Source: Metabacillus idriensis
GTDB lineage: Bacteria; Bacillota; Bacilli; Bacillales; Bacillaceae
NCBI RefSeq assembly: GCF_009674765.1
Contig: NZ_WKKF01000002.1
Location: 744,001-808,000 of the forward strand
Direction: 5' to 3'
DNA length: 64,000 bases
Shown here: positions 51,851 to 59,802 of the stretch, piece after piece
Layout of the letters: each line of letters begins with the position of its first letter
Position numbering within the stretch: the first letter of the stretch is position 1
Made by a program: the position numbers and the translations under genes
The notes under the pieces: model-generated
Told to the model about the DNA's origin: nothing
The model's input: only the letters and a program-made list of their open reading frames with translations
The model's database searches: none

Positions 51851-51991
51851 ATGAAAAAGCACAACATTGAAGAAATTACTCAATTATTGAAACGTCTTGA
51901 GAAAGAAATTCAGGAAACGAAACAGTCACTGAGATCAATTAATAAAAGCATTGATAAGTATGATAAATACTCCTTTATAAACGTGTCATAA
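51851..51991 (+). CDS. degQ: Degradative enzyme regulator DegQ
   Basis: A 46-residue protein, the exact length of B. subtilis DegQ, with the shared core SLRSINKSIDKYDKY (SLRNINKSIDQLDKY in B. subtilis, from memory) and an acidic/basic coiled N-terminal half. DegQ helps phosphate pass from DegS to DegU and so raises secretion of proteases and other exoenzymes and affects motility and biofilm. It lies directly upstream of comQ as in B. subtilis, behind a ComA-like box. RBS GAGGAG 10 bases before the ATG. Confidence 0.95.
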   Translation: MKKHNIEEITQLLKRLEKEIQETKQSLRSINKSIDKYDKYSFINVS

Positions 51992-51995
51992 GACT

Positions 51996-52026
51996 GACTT
52001 GGCCTTTCGGGCCAAGTCTTTTTTTT
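51996..52026 (+). terminator. Terminator of degQ
   Basis: Stem GACTTGGCC / GGCCAAGTC, loop TTTCG, eight T. Confidence 0.95.
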
Positions 52027-52130
52027 ATGTCCGTTTTTCCGAAAATATGTTAAAAATTTTATATTTATGTAAAAAGCTCTTTTTATATCTACTATATTGG
52101 TCGCGAATATTGTAATATAATTTCGAAGGG

Positions 52131-53078
52131 GTGATTGCAATTAGATTACATTTGGACTATGAAGAATTGAGTCGCAGTCTGAAAGCTGCTGTTTCTTCAT
52201 ATATAACGAACGAAAAATTATTGCAGCTTATCCTGTCGTTCTCAGAAACGAAAAAAACCTTTCCGTTCGGTCAATTGACACATTTGCATTACACAGCTTT
52301 TGGAGGAGAAGGTAAGCAAATCATTCATCTTTCAGCTGCAGTAGAACTGCTTGCGCTGTCATTCGACATTTTAGATGATCTTGAAGACCTAGATAACTTT
52401 GAAGAGCCATGGATGAAAATAAACCCATCTCTTTCACTGAATGCCGCCACCGCTATGTACACAATCAGTCTGCAAATGCTTCATGAATTATCAAGCGATC
52501 ACAAATGGAAGATCATCAGCACGTTCCAGCGTTTTGCTCTTCAAGCAATGGAAGGTCAGCACACAGATCTTCAAAACGACATCGCAAATGAAGAAGAGTG
52601 CATCACTATGATTGAAAAAAAATCCGGTTCACTGATTGCTTTAGCCTCAGTCACCGGGGCCTTGCTTGCAACCGGGGAAGAGTTTACATGCGTTGAACAG
52701 TACTCCTATCAAGTAGGACTAGCTGCACAAATTGAGAACGATTACCGTGATTTATTTCATGAACATAAAAATGATCTGGCAGCACAGAAAAAATCGCTGG
52801 CGCTTCTCTTTTTAAACAGAGGATTTAACGAACATGCAAAAGAGCTGACTGAATTTATCGCTGGCAGCCAAACCTTTACCCAACACTATGGGAGTATTGA
52901 AGCATTTAAATCGAAATTGTTACAATCTGGTGTTGTTCATTACCTGAACGTCATGAAGCAAATTGCGATTCAAAAGGCATCAACTCTAATAGCGGAAGCG
53001 CCCTTGCCTCAACATCAAATTGAGCTTCTAAAGTCTCATTTGATCATAAATTCATCTGAAAATAAAAGGAGAGATTAA
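52131..53078 (+). CDS. comQ: ComX pheromone isoprenyl transferase ComQ
   Basis: A 315-residue member of the isoprenyl synthase fold. The first Asp-rich motif is DDLED (within LSFDILDDLEDLDNF, about residue 80) and the second region is QIENDYRDL (about 202), where ComQ proteins keep N-D-x-x-D. ComQ attaches a prenyl group to the ComX Trp and processes it. The GTG at 52131 lies within AAGGGGTGA, so a start a few codons later (ATT 52140 or TTG 52149) is possible; no ATG is available. comX follows after 3 bases. Confidence 0.93.
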   Translation: MIAIRLHLDYEELSRSLKAAVSSYITNEKLLQLILSFSETKKTFPFGQLTHLHYTAFGGEGKQIIHLSAAVELLALSFDILDDLEDLDNFEEPWMKINPSLSLNAATAMYTISLQMLHELSSDHKWKIISTFQRFALQAMEGQHTDLQNDIANEEECITMIEKKSGSLIALASVTGALLATGEEFTCVEQYSYQVGLAAQIENDYRDLFHEHKNDLAAQKKSLALLFLNRGFNEHAKELTEFIAGSQTFTQHYGSIEAFKSKLLQSGVVHYLNVMKQIAIQKASTLIAEAPLPQHQIELLKSHLIINSSENKRRD

Positions 53079-53081
53079 GTC

Positions 53082-53243
53082 ATGCAGGAAATCGTAAACT
53101 TTTTAGTTGAAAACCCCGAAGTAATTGAAAAAGTAGCCAGCGGTGAAGCTAGTTTACTGGGTGTGAAAAATGTGGATGAAGTGTTAGGATTAGTAGAAGG
53201 ACTGTTGAGTACAGCTAGAACGACGAACTTGTTTTGGTATTAG
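53082..53243 (+). CDS. comX: ComX pheromone precursor
   Basis: A 53-residue peptide: MQEIVNFLVENPEVIEKVAS, then GEASLLGV, then a variable end closing in TTNLFWY. The conserved N-terminal N-F-L-x-x-N-P-E pattern is that of ComX. The Trp at residue 52, one before the C-terminal Tyr, is the expected site of isoprenylation. The mature pheromone would be the last several residues around this Trp. AAAGGAGAG lies about 8 bases before the ATG. It sits between comQ and comP and is translated with them. Confidence 0.95.
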   Translation: MQEIVNFLVENPEVIEKVASGEASLLGVKNVDEVLGLVEGLLSTARTTNLFWY

Positions 53244-53272
53244 AGTATAGCTTAAATTAAGAAGGTTTTATA

Positions 53273-55585
53273 ATGAAATACTTAAACTTTAACAAATTGT
53301 ATATAATAACACTATTTTTAAGTTTTATTTTAGTTGTATATTTTTTATCAATTGGAATTAAATATCCATATGTAGGTGCCAGTGTTAGATTCAATGATGC
53401 AGATAAGCTAGAAATAACGCTTATTGAGCCTAACACTTGGGCTTCAAAAGTTGGATTGAAAACAGGGGATAAAGTTACGAGTATTAATCATGATCATTCA
53501 CATGAGCACTATCCTGCTGTTCGTTATGGGATGCTTGAGCAGTTAGAAAATGTAACAATTGAAAGAAATGGAAAAGAAATTAGTTATGTTGTTAAAGATT
53601 CAATAATAAGTCACCAGAGTCTTTTTTTGGTGGTTGTTCCTATTATTTTGTATGTTCTATGTTTATTTTGCAGTTATTTTATTTATAAAACAAATAAAAA
53701 GTTGAAGTTGCAGTCAGCGTTTCTACTAAATATTTTCTTATTAATGATTACTTTAGCACATTTCAGCGGGACAGGTTCTTCTAGAGGAGATGTAATAAGT
53801 AGGTACTTGAATCTAAGCTTCTTTTTATCAGTCCCAGTTACCTATATGTCATTTTTGTATTACTACTTTAAAGAATTGGGTAAAAAGCTTTTCTCTGAAA
53901 AGTATTTATACCTGTCTTTCTTAATTGTTGCTATTAACATACTTGCGGAACTTAGTACCGAAACTGTTAATTTTTCATATAGTTTTTTCTATATTTTTGT
54001 GAAAAACTTAAACTTAGCATCATTTGTTATTTTATTTGCTTTAACTTTCATTGTTAAATTTGTGGGATTAAAAAAAGTTAGATACTCCGCACAAGGATAC
54101 TTGGTAAAAATTTTAATAATAACAAATATCGTTGCATTCTCACCTTTTGTTTTACTGTATATTTTACCGTATGTTTTTTTAAACAAACATATTTTCCCTC
54201 CAAATATATTAGCAGCATTTTTACTATTAATACCCTTTTCATTAGTTTATCAATTTCTTGCTACTAAAATTTATGATATAGAATTTATTTTGGGACGTGT
54301 CAGATACTACGCTTTACTAGCAGTATTACCTACAGTTGTATGTGTAAGTATTATGTTAATTATTAAAGAAAATAGCCCGACATTCTATCCAATAAAACTA
54401 TCAATCTTTATCTACATCACAATGCTAGTAGTCTTTTATGTTAAGGAAATTCTCGACTTCCGTTTCCGCTTCAAGCGATTTTCCGAAAAATACAATTACC
54501 AGGACAGTATTTTTAAATATACACAAAGCATCCGGAAGGCAAGCAAGCTTGATCATGTAATAAATGAACTGAAACAGGTGATTACAGATGTATTGCTTGT
54601 CAGCAGGGCGAATTATGTGGAAGTTGATAAGAACGGGAACATCATCTCAGTCGAGATTCATATGAAGGGTACAGATTATCTGTCATATGAAAAAGAGATT
54701 ACGAAGGCTTCCCATGAGATAGGTAAAATTGTCGAAGTGGATCGGGGTTTTGTGATTAATGTAGGCGAGACAGATGACCGAAGCTATGTCATGGTTTGCT
54801 TGTCTATGCTTAATACTCCAAGATTAAATCGAGATGAAATCTCCTGGTTAAAAACACTGTCTTTCTATACGAATATATCTCTTGAGAACTTCCTTAAGAT
54901 AGAAGAGCTGATGAATCATCTGGAGAAGATTAAGAGTGAAGGGAGCAATCCTGCCTGGCTGACGAAAGTTTTATTTTCTATAGAGGAAAAGCAGCGTTCT
55001 AATCTGGCTAAGGATTTGCATGATTCTGTTTTGCAGGATTTAATTTCTTTAAAGCGGCAAAGCGAGCTTGCCCTGGCTGAGCTTGAAATGGCTCCGACTG
55101 TTTTCAGGGATCAGCTGAAGGACATGAACAGCTCGATGACCAATATCATCAAGACTACGCGGGAGACGTGCCAGGAGCTTCGCCCGCAGCTGTTATATGA
55201 TCTTGGGCTGGTAAAAGCTTTACAGAAGCTTGCCGCTCAGTATAATGAGTCTGCAGCTTTTGATGTGAGATTAAATACAGGCAACTTTACTAAAGCGATT
55301 GATATTGATACACAGCTGAATTTATACCGGATCGTTCAGGAGCTCTTAACTAATGCGGGAAAGCATTCCAATGCACTTCATGTTCTGGTTATGCTTGTTT
55401 GCATTAAGGATAAAATTGTTCTTCATTATGAAGATGACGGCATCGGTTTTGATCAAAGCGAACTGTATTCCAATAATCAAAGCATGGGTCTTTCAGGGAT
55501 AACAGAAAGGGTAAAAGCTCTAAATGGCTCCCTTCATATTGAGACTTCAAAGGGAAATGGATTTAAAGTGGTTGTTGAACTTTGA
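53273..55585 (+). CDS. comP: Quorum-sensing histidine kinase ComP
   Basis: A 770-residue sensor. One membrane helix (about 9-28), an extracytoplasmic PDZ-like domain ~30-105 (ITLIEPNTWASKVGLKTGDKV), then about nine more helices to residue ~390. A linker leads to HisKA_3 with KDLHDSVLQDL (His583) and a HATPase with LLTNAGKHSN, DDGIGF and GLSGITERV. ComP binds ComX and phosphorylates ComA. The first ~1.15 kb is strikingly A/T-rich whereas the cytoplasmic half is of normal composition, as expected for the fast-diverging, exchangeable pherotype region. RBS AGAAGG before the ATG. Confidence 0.95.
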   Translation: MKYLNFNKLYIITLFLSFILVVYFLSIGIKYPYVGASVRFNDADKLEITLIEPNTWASKVGLKTGDKVTSINHDHSHEHYPAVRYGMLEQLENVTIERNGKEISYVVKDSIISHQSLFLVVVPIILYVLCLFCSYFIYKTNKKLKLQSAFLLNIFLLMITLAHFSGTGSSRGDVISRYLNLSFFLSVPVTYMSFLYYYFKELGKKLFSEKYLYLSFLIVAINILAELSTETVNFSYSFFYIFVKNLNLASFVILFALTFIVKFVGLKKVRYSAQGYLVKILIITNIVAFSPFVLLYILPYVFLNKHIFPPNILAAFLLLIPFSLVYQFLATKIYDIEFILGRVRYYALLAVLPTVVCVSIMLIIKENSPTFYPIKLSIFIYITMLVVFYVKEILDFRFRFKRFSEKYNYQDSIFKYTQSIRKASKLDHVINELKQVITDVLLVSRANYVEVDKNGNIISVEIHMKGTDYLSYEKEITKASHEIGKIVEVDRGFVINVGETDDRSYVMVCLSMLNTPRLNRDEISWLKTLSFYTNISLENFLKIEELMNHLEKIKSEGSNPAWLTKVLFSIEEKQRSNLAKDLHDSVLQDLISLKRQSELALAELEMAPTVFRDQLKDMNSSMTNIIKTTRETCQELRPQLLYDLGLVKALQKLAAQYNESAAFDVRLNTGNFTKAIDIDTQLNLYRIVQELLTNAGKHSNALHVLVMLVCIKDKIVLHYEDDGIGFDQSELYSNNQSMGLSGITERVKALNGSLHIETSKGNGFKVVVEL

Positions 55586-55596
55586 AAGAATAGTTC

Positions 55597-55623
55597 AGAC
55601 TTGGCATTTGCCAGGTCTTTTTT
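55597..55623 (+). terminator. Terminator-like hairpin between comP and comA
   Basis: Stem AGACTTGGC / GCCAGGTCT (one G-U pair), loop ATTT, six T. It would limit read-through from comP to comA. Confidence 0.8.
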
Positions 55624-55665
55624 ATAAAATAGAGAGTAAATGCTCGGGTCAGAGAGGTTGATTAC

Positions 55666-56307
55666 ATGATACATATTTTAGTAGTGGATGATCATCCAGC
55701 AGTACGTGAGGGAACAAAAGCGATTTTGGAAACAGAGTCTGATGTGAGGGTGTCCTGCTTAAATCCCCCATATTCAATTGATGTTATTAAGCGCATCAGC
55801 TTTCACGAATACGATGCTGTCCTGATGGACATGAATCTCGGAGATATAAATGGAATGGAGCTTTCCACTGAAATCATTAAGCATTCTGAGGATTGCAAGA
55901 TTATCCTGTATACAGGATATGATGTTGAGGATTATTATGAAGAGGCTATTCGCCTTGGGATTCACGGGGCGATCAGCAAAACAGAGACAAAGGAAAAGAT
56001 TCTTTCTTCCATCCGGCATGCTCTCTCGGGAGACATCGTTGTGCCGTATTCCTATTTAAAGTCTCTTATTCTTCAGCAAAAAATGAAAACCAGCTCCTCT
56101 TCAAATGATACAGAGGCCTTGAATGATCGGGAGAAAGCCATTCTTCAGGAGGTTGAAAGAGGTTTAACAAATCAGGAGATTGCCGATAAGCTTCATTTAA
56201 GCAAGCGGTCAATTGAATATAGTTTAACTTCCATCTTTAATAAATTAAATGTCGGCTCAAGAACAGAAGCTGTCCTGATTTCTAAATCAGAAGGAATTAT
56301 CGATTAG
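55666..56307 (+). CDS. comA: Competence response regulator ComA
   Basis: A 213-residue NarL-type response regulator. Receiver domain ~1-120 with the phospho-acceptor Asp in AVLMDMNLGDINGM and the switch residues in IILYTGYD and ISKTETK; LuxR-type helix-turn-helix ~147-210 (LNDREKAILQEVERGLTNQEIADKLHLSKRSIEYSLTSI). Phosphorylated by ComP, it activates degQ, srf-type and other quorum genes. It is separated from comP by a hairpin terminator, so it may have its own promoter. RBS AGAGAGGTTG before the ATG. Confidence 0.95.
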   Translation: MIHILVVDDHPAVREGTKAILETESDVRVSCLNPPYSIDVIKRISFHEYDAVLMDMNLGDINGMELSTEIIKHSEDCKIILYTGYDVEDYYEEAIRLGIHGAISKTETKEKILSSIRHALSGDIVVPYSYLKSLILQQKMKTSSSSNDTEALNDREKAILQEVERGLTNQEIADKLHLSKRSIEYSLTSIFNKLNVGSRTEAVLISKSEGIID

Positions 56308-56338
56308 TGTGCAAGAATCATTCTTGCGCACTTTTTTT
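56306..56338 (+). terminator. Terminator of comA
   Basis: Stem AGTGTGCAAGAA / TTCTTGCGCACT (one G-U pair), loop TCA, eight T. Confidence 0.95.
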
Positions 56339-56394
56339 TATCGTTCAGGCATATAGATTGAAAAGAGTGTTAGATTCTGAGAGGAGTGTTGTGT

Positions 56395-57081
56395 ATGTTT
56401 CCAATGTATGGGCAGCCTTTTGATCCGGCTTACAGAACCCGCGCGAGAGAAACAAAATCCCAAAATTTGATTTCTGTTCGCGGAACAGGAAGAGTGGAAG
56501 CAAAACCGGATACTGCCGTTTTGCAGCTTGCGGTGGTGACAATAGACAAGGATGTTGCTGCAGCTCAGCAGGAAAATAAAAGGCGCGTCAATCAGCTTAT
56601 TCAAGCCTTGCAGTCAATTGGCATGTCAGAAGATCAAATTGAGACCATTTCCTACACCGTTTTTCCCCAATACGACTATAGTGCAGGTTCAGATCCAGTC
56701 TTAAAAGGGTATGAAGTCACCAATACGATTTCCATCACCACTCAAAATTTAGATGACATTGGCTTGATCTATGATACAGCCTTTTCTAATGGAGCCAACC
56801 GGGCAGATTCTTTACAATTTTCCTTGTCCAATCAAGAGAGATGGATCAATGAAGCTCTGAATCTTGCTGCAAAACAAGCTCTGGATAAGGCAGAAGCGAT
56901 TGCCCGTTCTTATCAGCTCAATCTGATGCGAAAACCTGTAAAAATAACAGAAGAATCTAGAGGATTTTTCCCTTTGTCTAAAGAATTAAGTTTAGGTGCG
57001 CAATCGTCAGGACAGACCCCTGTCTTTGTAAAGAATATAGAAATCATTGCAGAACTGACGGTTTTGTTTACGTATCAGTAA
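56395..57081 (+). CDS. SIMPL-domain (DUF541) protein
   Basis: A 228-residue protein whose region ~25-225 matches the SIMPL/DUF541 family: ISVRGTGRVEAKPDTAVLQLAV, then KRRVNQLIQALQSIGMSEDQI, YTVFPQYDY and the C-terminal AKQALDKAEAIARSYQ. Bacterial members form oligomers and are linked to oxidative stress in some species; the role here is unknown. Unlike many relatives it lacks a signal peptide. The ATG at 56395 follows GAGGAG by 8 bases. It is inserted between comA and yuxO. Confidence 0.85.
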   Translation: MFPMYGQPFDPAYRTRARETKSQNLISVRGTGRVEAKPDTAVLQLAVVTIDKDVAAAQQENKRRVNQLIQALQSIGMSEDQIETISYTVFPQYDYSAGSDPVLKGYEVTNTISITTQNLDDIGLIYDTAFSNGANRADSLQFSLSNQERWINEALNLAAKQALDKAEAIARSYQLNLMRKPVKITEESRGFFPLSKELSLGAQSSGQTPVFVKNIEIIAELTVLFTYQ

Positions 57082-57168
57082 GCATAAGTTTACAAAATTT
57101 ATAATTTCTCTCAATATCCCCATCACAAACCTGCGATAAGATGAAATCTAAATACAGATCCAAGCGTT

Positions 57169-57182
57169 AGAAAGCGCTTTCT
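57169..57182. promoter_or_regulatory. Palindrome resembling a cre site
   Basis: AGAAAGCGCTTTCT is a perfect 14-bp palindrome and differs from the ideal cre TGAAAGCGCTTTCA only at the outermost bases. It is just before the ribosome binding site of a 26-residue membrane peptide gene. Confidence 0.5.
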
Positions 57183-57198
57183 TAAACAGGAGGTTATG

Positions 57199-57279
57199 AT
57201 GGACGTGATGGCGGTATTGCCCGTGCTTATGTTGATGATGGTTTACTTTTTCTTTGCTGTATACGCCCTTCGAAAATAA
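57199..57279 (+). CDS. 26-residue membrane peptide
   Basis: Reads MDVMAVLPVLMLMMVYFFFA then VYALRK, one membrane helix with a basic end. AGGAGG lies 5-6 bases before this ATG (a second ATG is immediately upstream). Too short to classify; the good ribosome binding site and cre-like leader make it plausible. Confidence 0.5.
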   Translation: MDVMAVLPVLMLMMVYFFFAVYALRK

Positions 57280-57357
57280 ATCACGGAAGTATAAATCCGT
57301 GAATCATTTCTTATTTTTCGTTAAACTTAAAGAAAATGGGAATAAGAGGTGATTTAC

Positions 57358-58446
57358 CTGAAGAGGTTATGGGTTATTCTTTTCAGCAGTTTGGTCATAG
57401 CCGGATGTCAGTCTGTTCAGAATGAAAGTCAGGAAGACAGGGAAGTGATCGGCCAGTCTGAGCGGCAGAATTCTGAAAGTATTCTAAAGAACTTGGATGT
57501 TCCATGGTCCATTGCAAAGAATAATGCCGTTTTTTATCTGAGTGAACGCACAGGTCAAGTTGTAAAATGGGACCATGATTCAGACAAAAAAGTGATTCAA
57601 AAACTGAAATTGAAAAAGAAGCTGCATCTAGAAGGCGAGGGCGGATTTCTTGGATTTCAGCTTGCCCCTGATTTTGAAGAGAGCCGGCAAGCGTTCGCCT
57701 ACCATACATATAAAGATGGAAACGAAGTGAAAAACCGAATTGTCATCCTAAAGGAAAATGCAGACCAATGGGAGGAAGTAAAGCCTGTTTTAGAAGATAT
57801 TCCGGGTGCACAGTTCCATAATGGCGGGCGCCTCAAAATTGGGCCTGACGGCAAGCTTTATGCAACAGCGGGAGATTCTCTGAATCCTGACCTTGCACAG
57901 GATAAAAATTCTCTTGCGGGAAAAATTCTAAGGCTTGAACTTGACGGATCTGTGCCGAGTGACAATCCTTTCCCTGGTTCGTTTGTATACTCTTATGGTC
58001 ACCGTAATCCCCAGGGGCTTGCATGGGACGAGAAAGGCTCGCTGTTCAGTACAGAGCATGGCCAGTCTGCACATGATGAAATTAACCGGATTCAGCCTGG
58101 AAAAAATTATGGATGGCCTGTCATTGAAGGGGACGAGCAGCAGGAAGGCATGGAGGCGCCGCTCTATCACACCGGGGAAGAGACGTGGGCCCCTTCCGGT
58201 ATTGCCTATAAGGAAGGAATCCTGTATGTGGCTACTTTATCGGGAAATGCAGTGAAGCGATTTGAAGTTCGTACAGGAGAGGTGCAGACTTACCTGGAAG
58301 GCTGGGGCAGGATGCGCGATGTATTAATTGAAGATGATCGTTTATATACGGTAACCAACAATCGTGATGGCAGAGGAAATCCGCGCAAAGATGATGATCA
58401 GATGCTGCTGATGAAACTTAAGCCCGCGATAGAGGAGGAACTATAA
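57358..58446 (+). CDS. PQQ-type sugar dehydrogenase-like lipoprotein
   Basis: A 362-residue lipoprotein. Signal peptide with lipobox VIAGC (Cys about residue 17), then a six-bladed glucose/sorbosone dehydrogenase-type propeller: PWSIAKNN, GEGGFLGFQLAPDF, FHNGGRLKIGPDGKLYATAGD, YGHRNPQGLAWD and GKNYGWPVIEG are family signatures. It should sit on the outer membrane face and oxidise sugars with a PQQ-like cofactor, or only bind them. The likely start is CTG at 57358, since the GTG at 57349 is inside the AAGAGGTGA box. It overlaps yuxO by one base. Confidence 0.87.
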   Translation: MKRLWVILFSSLVIAGCQSVQNESQEDREVIGQSERQNSESILKNLDVPWSIAKNNAVFYLSERTGQVVKWDHDSDKKVIQKLKLKKKLHLEGEGGFLGFQLAPDFEESRQAFAYHTYKDGNEVKNRIVILKENADQWEEVKPVLEDIPGAQFHNGGRLKIGPDGKLYATAGDSLNPDLAQDKNSLAGKILRLELDGSVPSDNPFPGSFVYSYGHRNPQGLAWDEKGSLFSTEHGQSAHDEINRIQPGKNYGWPVIEGDEQQEGMEAPLYHTGEETWAPSGIAYKEGILYVATLSGNAVKRFEVRTGEVQTYLEGWGRMRDVLIEDDRLYTVTNNRDGRGNPRKDDDQMLLMKLKPAIEEEL

Positions 58447-58835
58447 TGGAATATAATGTTGAAAATACGCTTCTGAACTCACTTGGAATTGAAATAAAAA
58501 GCGTCACAAATGATGGCGTTGTAGCTACAATGCCTGTAGATGACCGCACGAGACAGCCTTTTGGCATTCTTCATGGCGGCGCATCAGTAGCTCTTGCAGA
58601 AACAGTTGCAAGTATAGGGGCCTTTCATTTAATCAACCAGGAAACGGAAATGTGCGTTGGTCTGGAGATTAATGCGAATCACATAAGAGGAAAGCAGGAC
58701 GGCACCGTCACTGCTCACGCCATCCCGATGCACCGCGGCAAAACAACAATGGTCTGGGAGATTAAGATTGTTGATGAAAGAGAAAGCCTGATCTGCATTT
58801 CCAGATGCACGATGGCGATTTTGCAGAAAAAATAA
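58446..58835 (+). CDS. yuxO: Hotdog-fold thioesterase YuxO
   Basis: A 129-residue PaaI/MenI-like thioesterase. HGGASVALAETVAS (about 38-51) carries the catalytic Glu helix, and VGLEINANHIR and GTVTAHAIPMHRGKTTMVWEIKI complete the fold. YuxO relatives hydrolyse acyl-CoA such as 1,4-dihydroxy-2-naphthoyl-CoA in menaquinone synthesis. In B. subtilis yuxO follows comA; here two other genes and a small peptide gene intervene. It is translationally coupled to the sugar dehydrogenase gene (TAATG). Confidence 0.9.
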   Translation: MEYNVENTLLNSLGIEIKSVTNDGVVATMPVDDRTRQPFGILHGGASVALAETVASIGAFHLINQETEMCVGLEINANHIRGKQDGTVTAHAIPMHRGKTTMVWEIKIVDERESLICISRCTMAILQKK

Positions 58836-58841
58836 TTCCTG

Positions 58842-58872
58842 ACATGCCCTGATACCATCGGGGCATGTTTTA
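58842..58872 (+). terminator. Terminator of yuxO
   Basis: Stem ACATGCCC / GGGCATGT then TTTTAT. Confidence 0.75.
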
Positions 58873-58892
58873 TATAAAGGGGAAAATAACAG

Positions 58893-59453
58893 ATGAAAAC
58901 AAGTTTTCCGGTTCTCTATACAGAGCGTTTTGTATTAAGGAAAATGGAAGAAAGTGATGCGGGTGAGGTGTTTGCTTATTTTTCAGATGATGAAGTCACA
59001 CGGTACTACGATCTTGAAAGCTTTACTGAAGTAGATCAGGCTGTTGAGGTAATTAACCGCTGGGCTGAAAGGTTCCATAATAATGAGGGGTTCAGATGGG
59101 GAATCGCAGATAGACAAACAAATAAAATCATAGGCAGCTGCGGCTATCACAACTGGGAAAAAGAACATTTTAAAGCGGAAATAGGTTTTGAAGTGAATCC
59201 GTATCACTGGAGAAAAGGCGTGATGACCGAGGTTTTATCACCCATTTTGAAGTTTGGTTTTACCCAAATGAATCTAAATCGCATCGAAGCTTTTTATGAT
59301 CCGGGCAATACGGCTTCAAAACTGTGCCTCGAAAAAGCAGGATTTATATTTGAAGGAGTCTTAAGACAGGCTGCCTATGAAAAAGGGGTATTCTGTGATG
59401 CAGCTGTGTGTTCTGTTTTAAAAGAGGAATACATGAAAGAGCACAGCGTGTAA
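58893..59453 (+). CDS. GNAT N-acetyltransferase (RimJ/RimL-like)
   Basis: A 186-residue acetyltransferase_3 protein: YTERFVLRKMEESDAGEVFAY at the N-terminus, IGSCGYHNWEKEHFKAEIGFEV, acetyl-CoA-binding YHWRKGVMTEVL, and the C-terminal NTASKLCLEKAGFIFEGVLRQA. This subgroup includes ribosomal-protein and antibiotic acetyltransferases; the substrate is not known. RBS AAAGGGG. Followed by a terminator and the second 52-bp array. Confidence 0.9.
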   Translation: MKTSFPVLYTERFVLRKMEESDAGEVFAYFSDDEVTRYYDLESFTEVDQAVEVINRWAERFHNNEGFRWGIADRQTNKIIGSCGYHNWEKEHFKAEIGFEVNPYHWRKGVMTEVLSPILKFGFTQMNLNRIEAFYDPGNTASKLCLEKAGFIFEGVLRQAAYEKGVFCDAAVCSVLKEEYMKEHSV

Positions 59454-59461
59454 TTAGAAGA

Positions 59462-59502
59462 AAAAGGGTGCATAATTGCTGAGCAATTAAACACCCTTTT
59501 TT
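59462..59502 (+). terminator. Terminator after the acetyltransferase gene
   Basis: Stem AAAAGGGTG / CACCCTTTT with an inner stem TAATTGCT / AGCAATTA, then six T. Confidence 0.85.
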
Positions 59503-59563
59503 AGTTGTTAATTTAGGTCTTGCGGAAATATGATTATATTATGTAGGGAATCTACATCATCAC

Positions 59564-59771
59564 GCTATGATTCCAAATCCAAAGGAAAAGAGCTGTTTGG
59601 CGGAAATAAAGGCAAGCTATGATTCCAAGTATGAAGGAAAAGCCCTGTTTTTTGGAAACAAAGGCAAGCTATGATTCCAAATATGAAGGAAAAGCCCTGT
59701 TTTTTGGAAACAAAGGCAAGCTATGATTCCAAATATGAAGGAAAAGAGCTGTTTGGCGGAATCAACACTCC
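59564..59771 (+). repeat. 52-bp tandem repeat array B
   Basis: Four units starting at 59564, 59616, 59668 and 59720, each 52 bases: GCTATGATTCCAAATATGAA, GGAAAAGCCCTGTTTTTTGG, AAACAAAGGCAA. Units 2 and 3 differ at one base by eye. The core CTATGATTCCA ... GGAAxCAAAGG is shared with array A, in the same orientation and with the same period. Confidence 0.95.
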
Positions 59772-59802
59772 CAAAGTTCCTGATTTTGAAAAAACTAGAT
59801 TA

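Noticed and set aside
57281-57304. Terminator after the 26-residue peptide gene
   Set aside because: TCACGGA / TCCGTGA can pair, but no T-run follows, so it was not listed.
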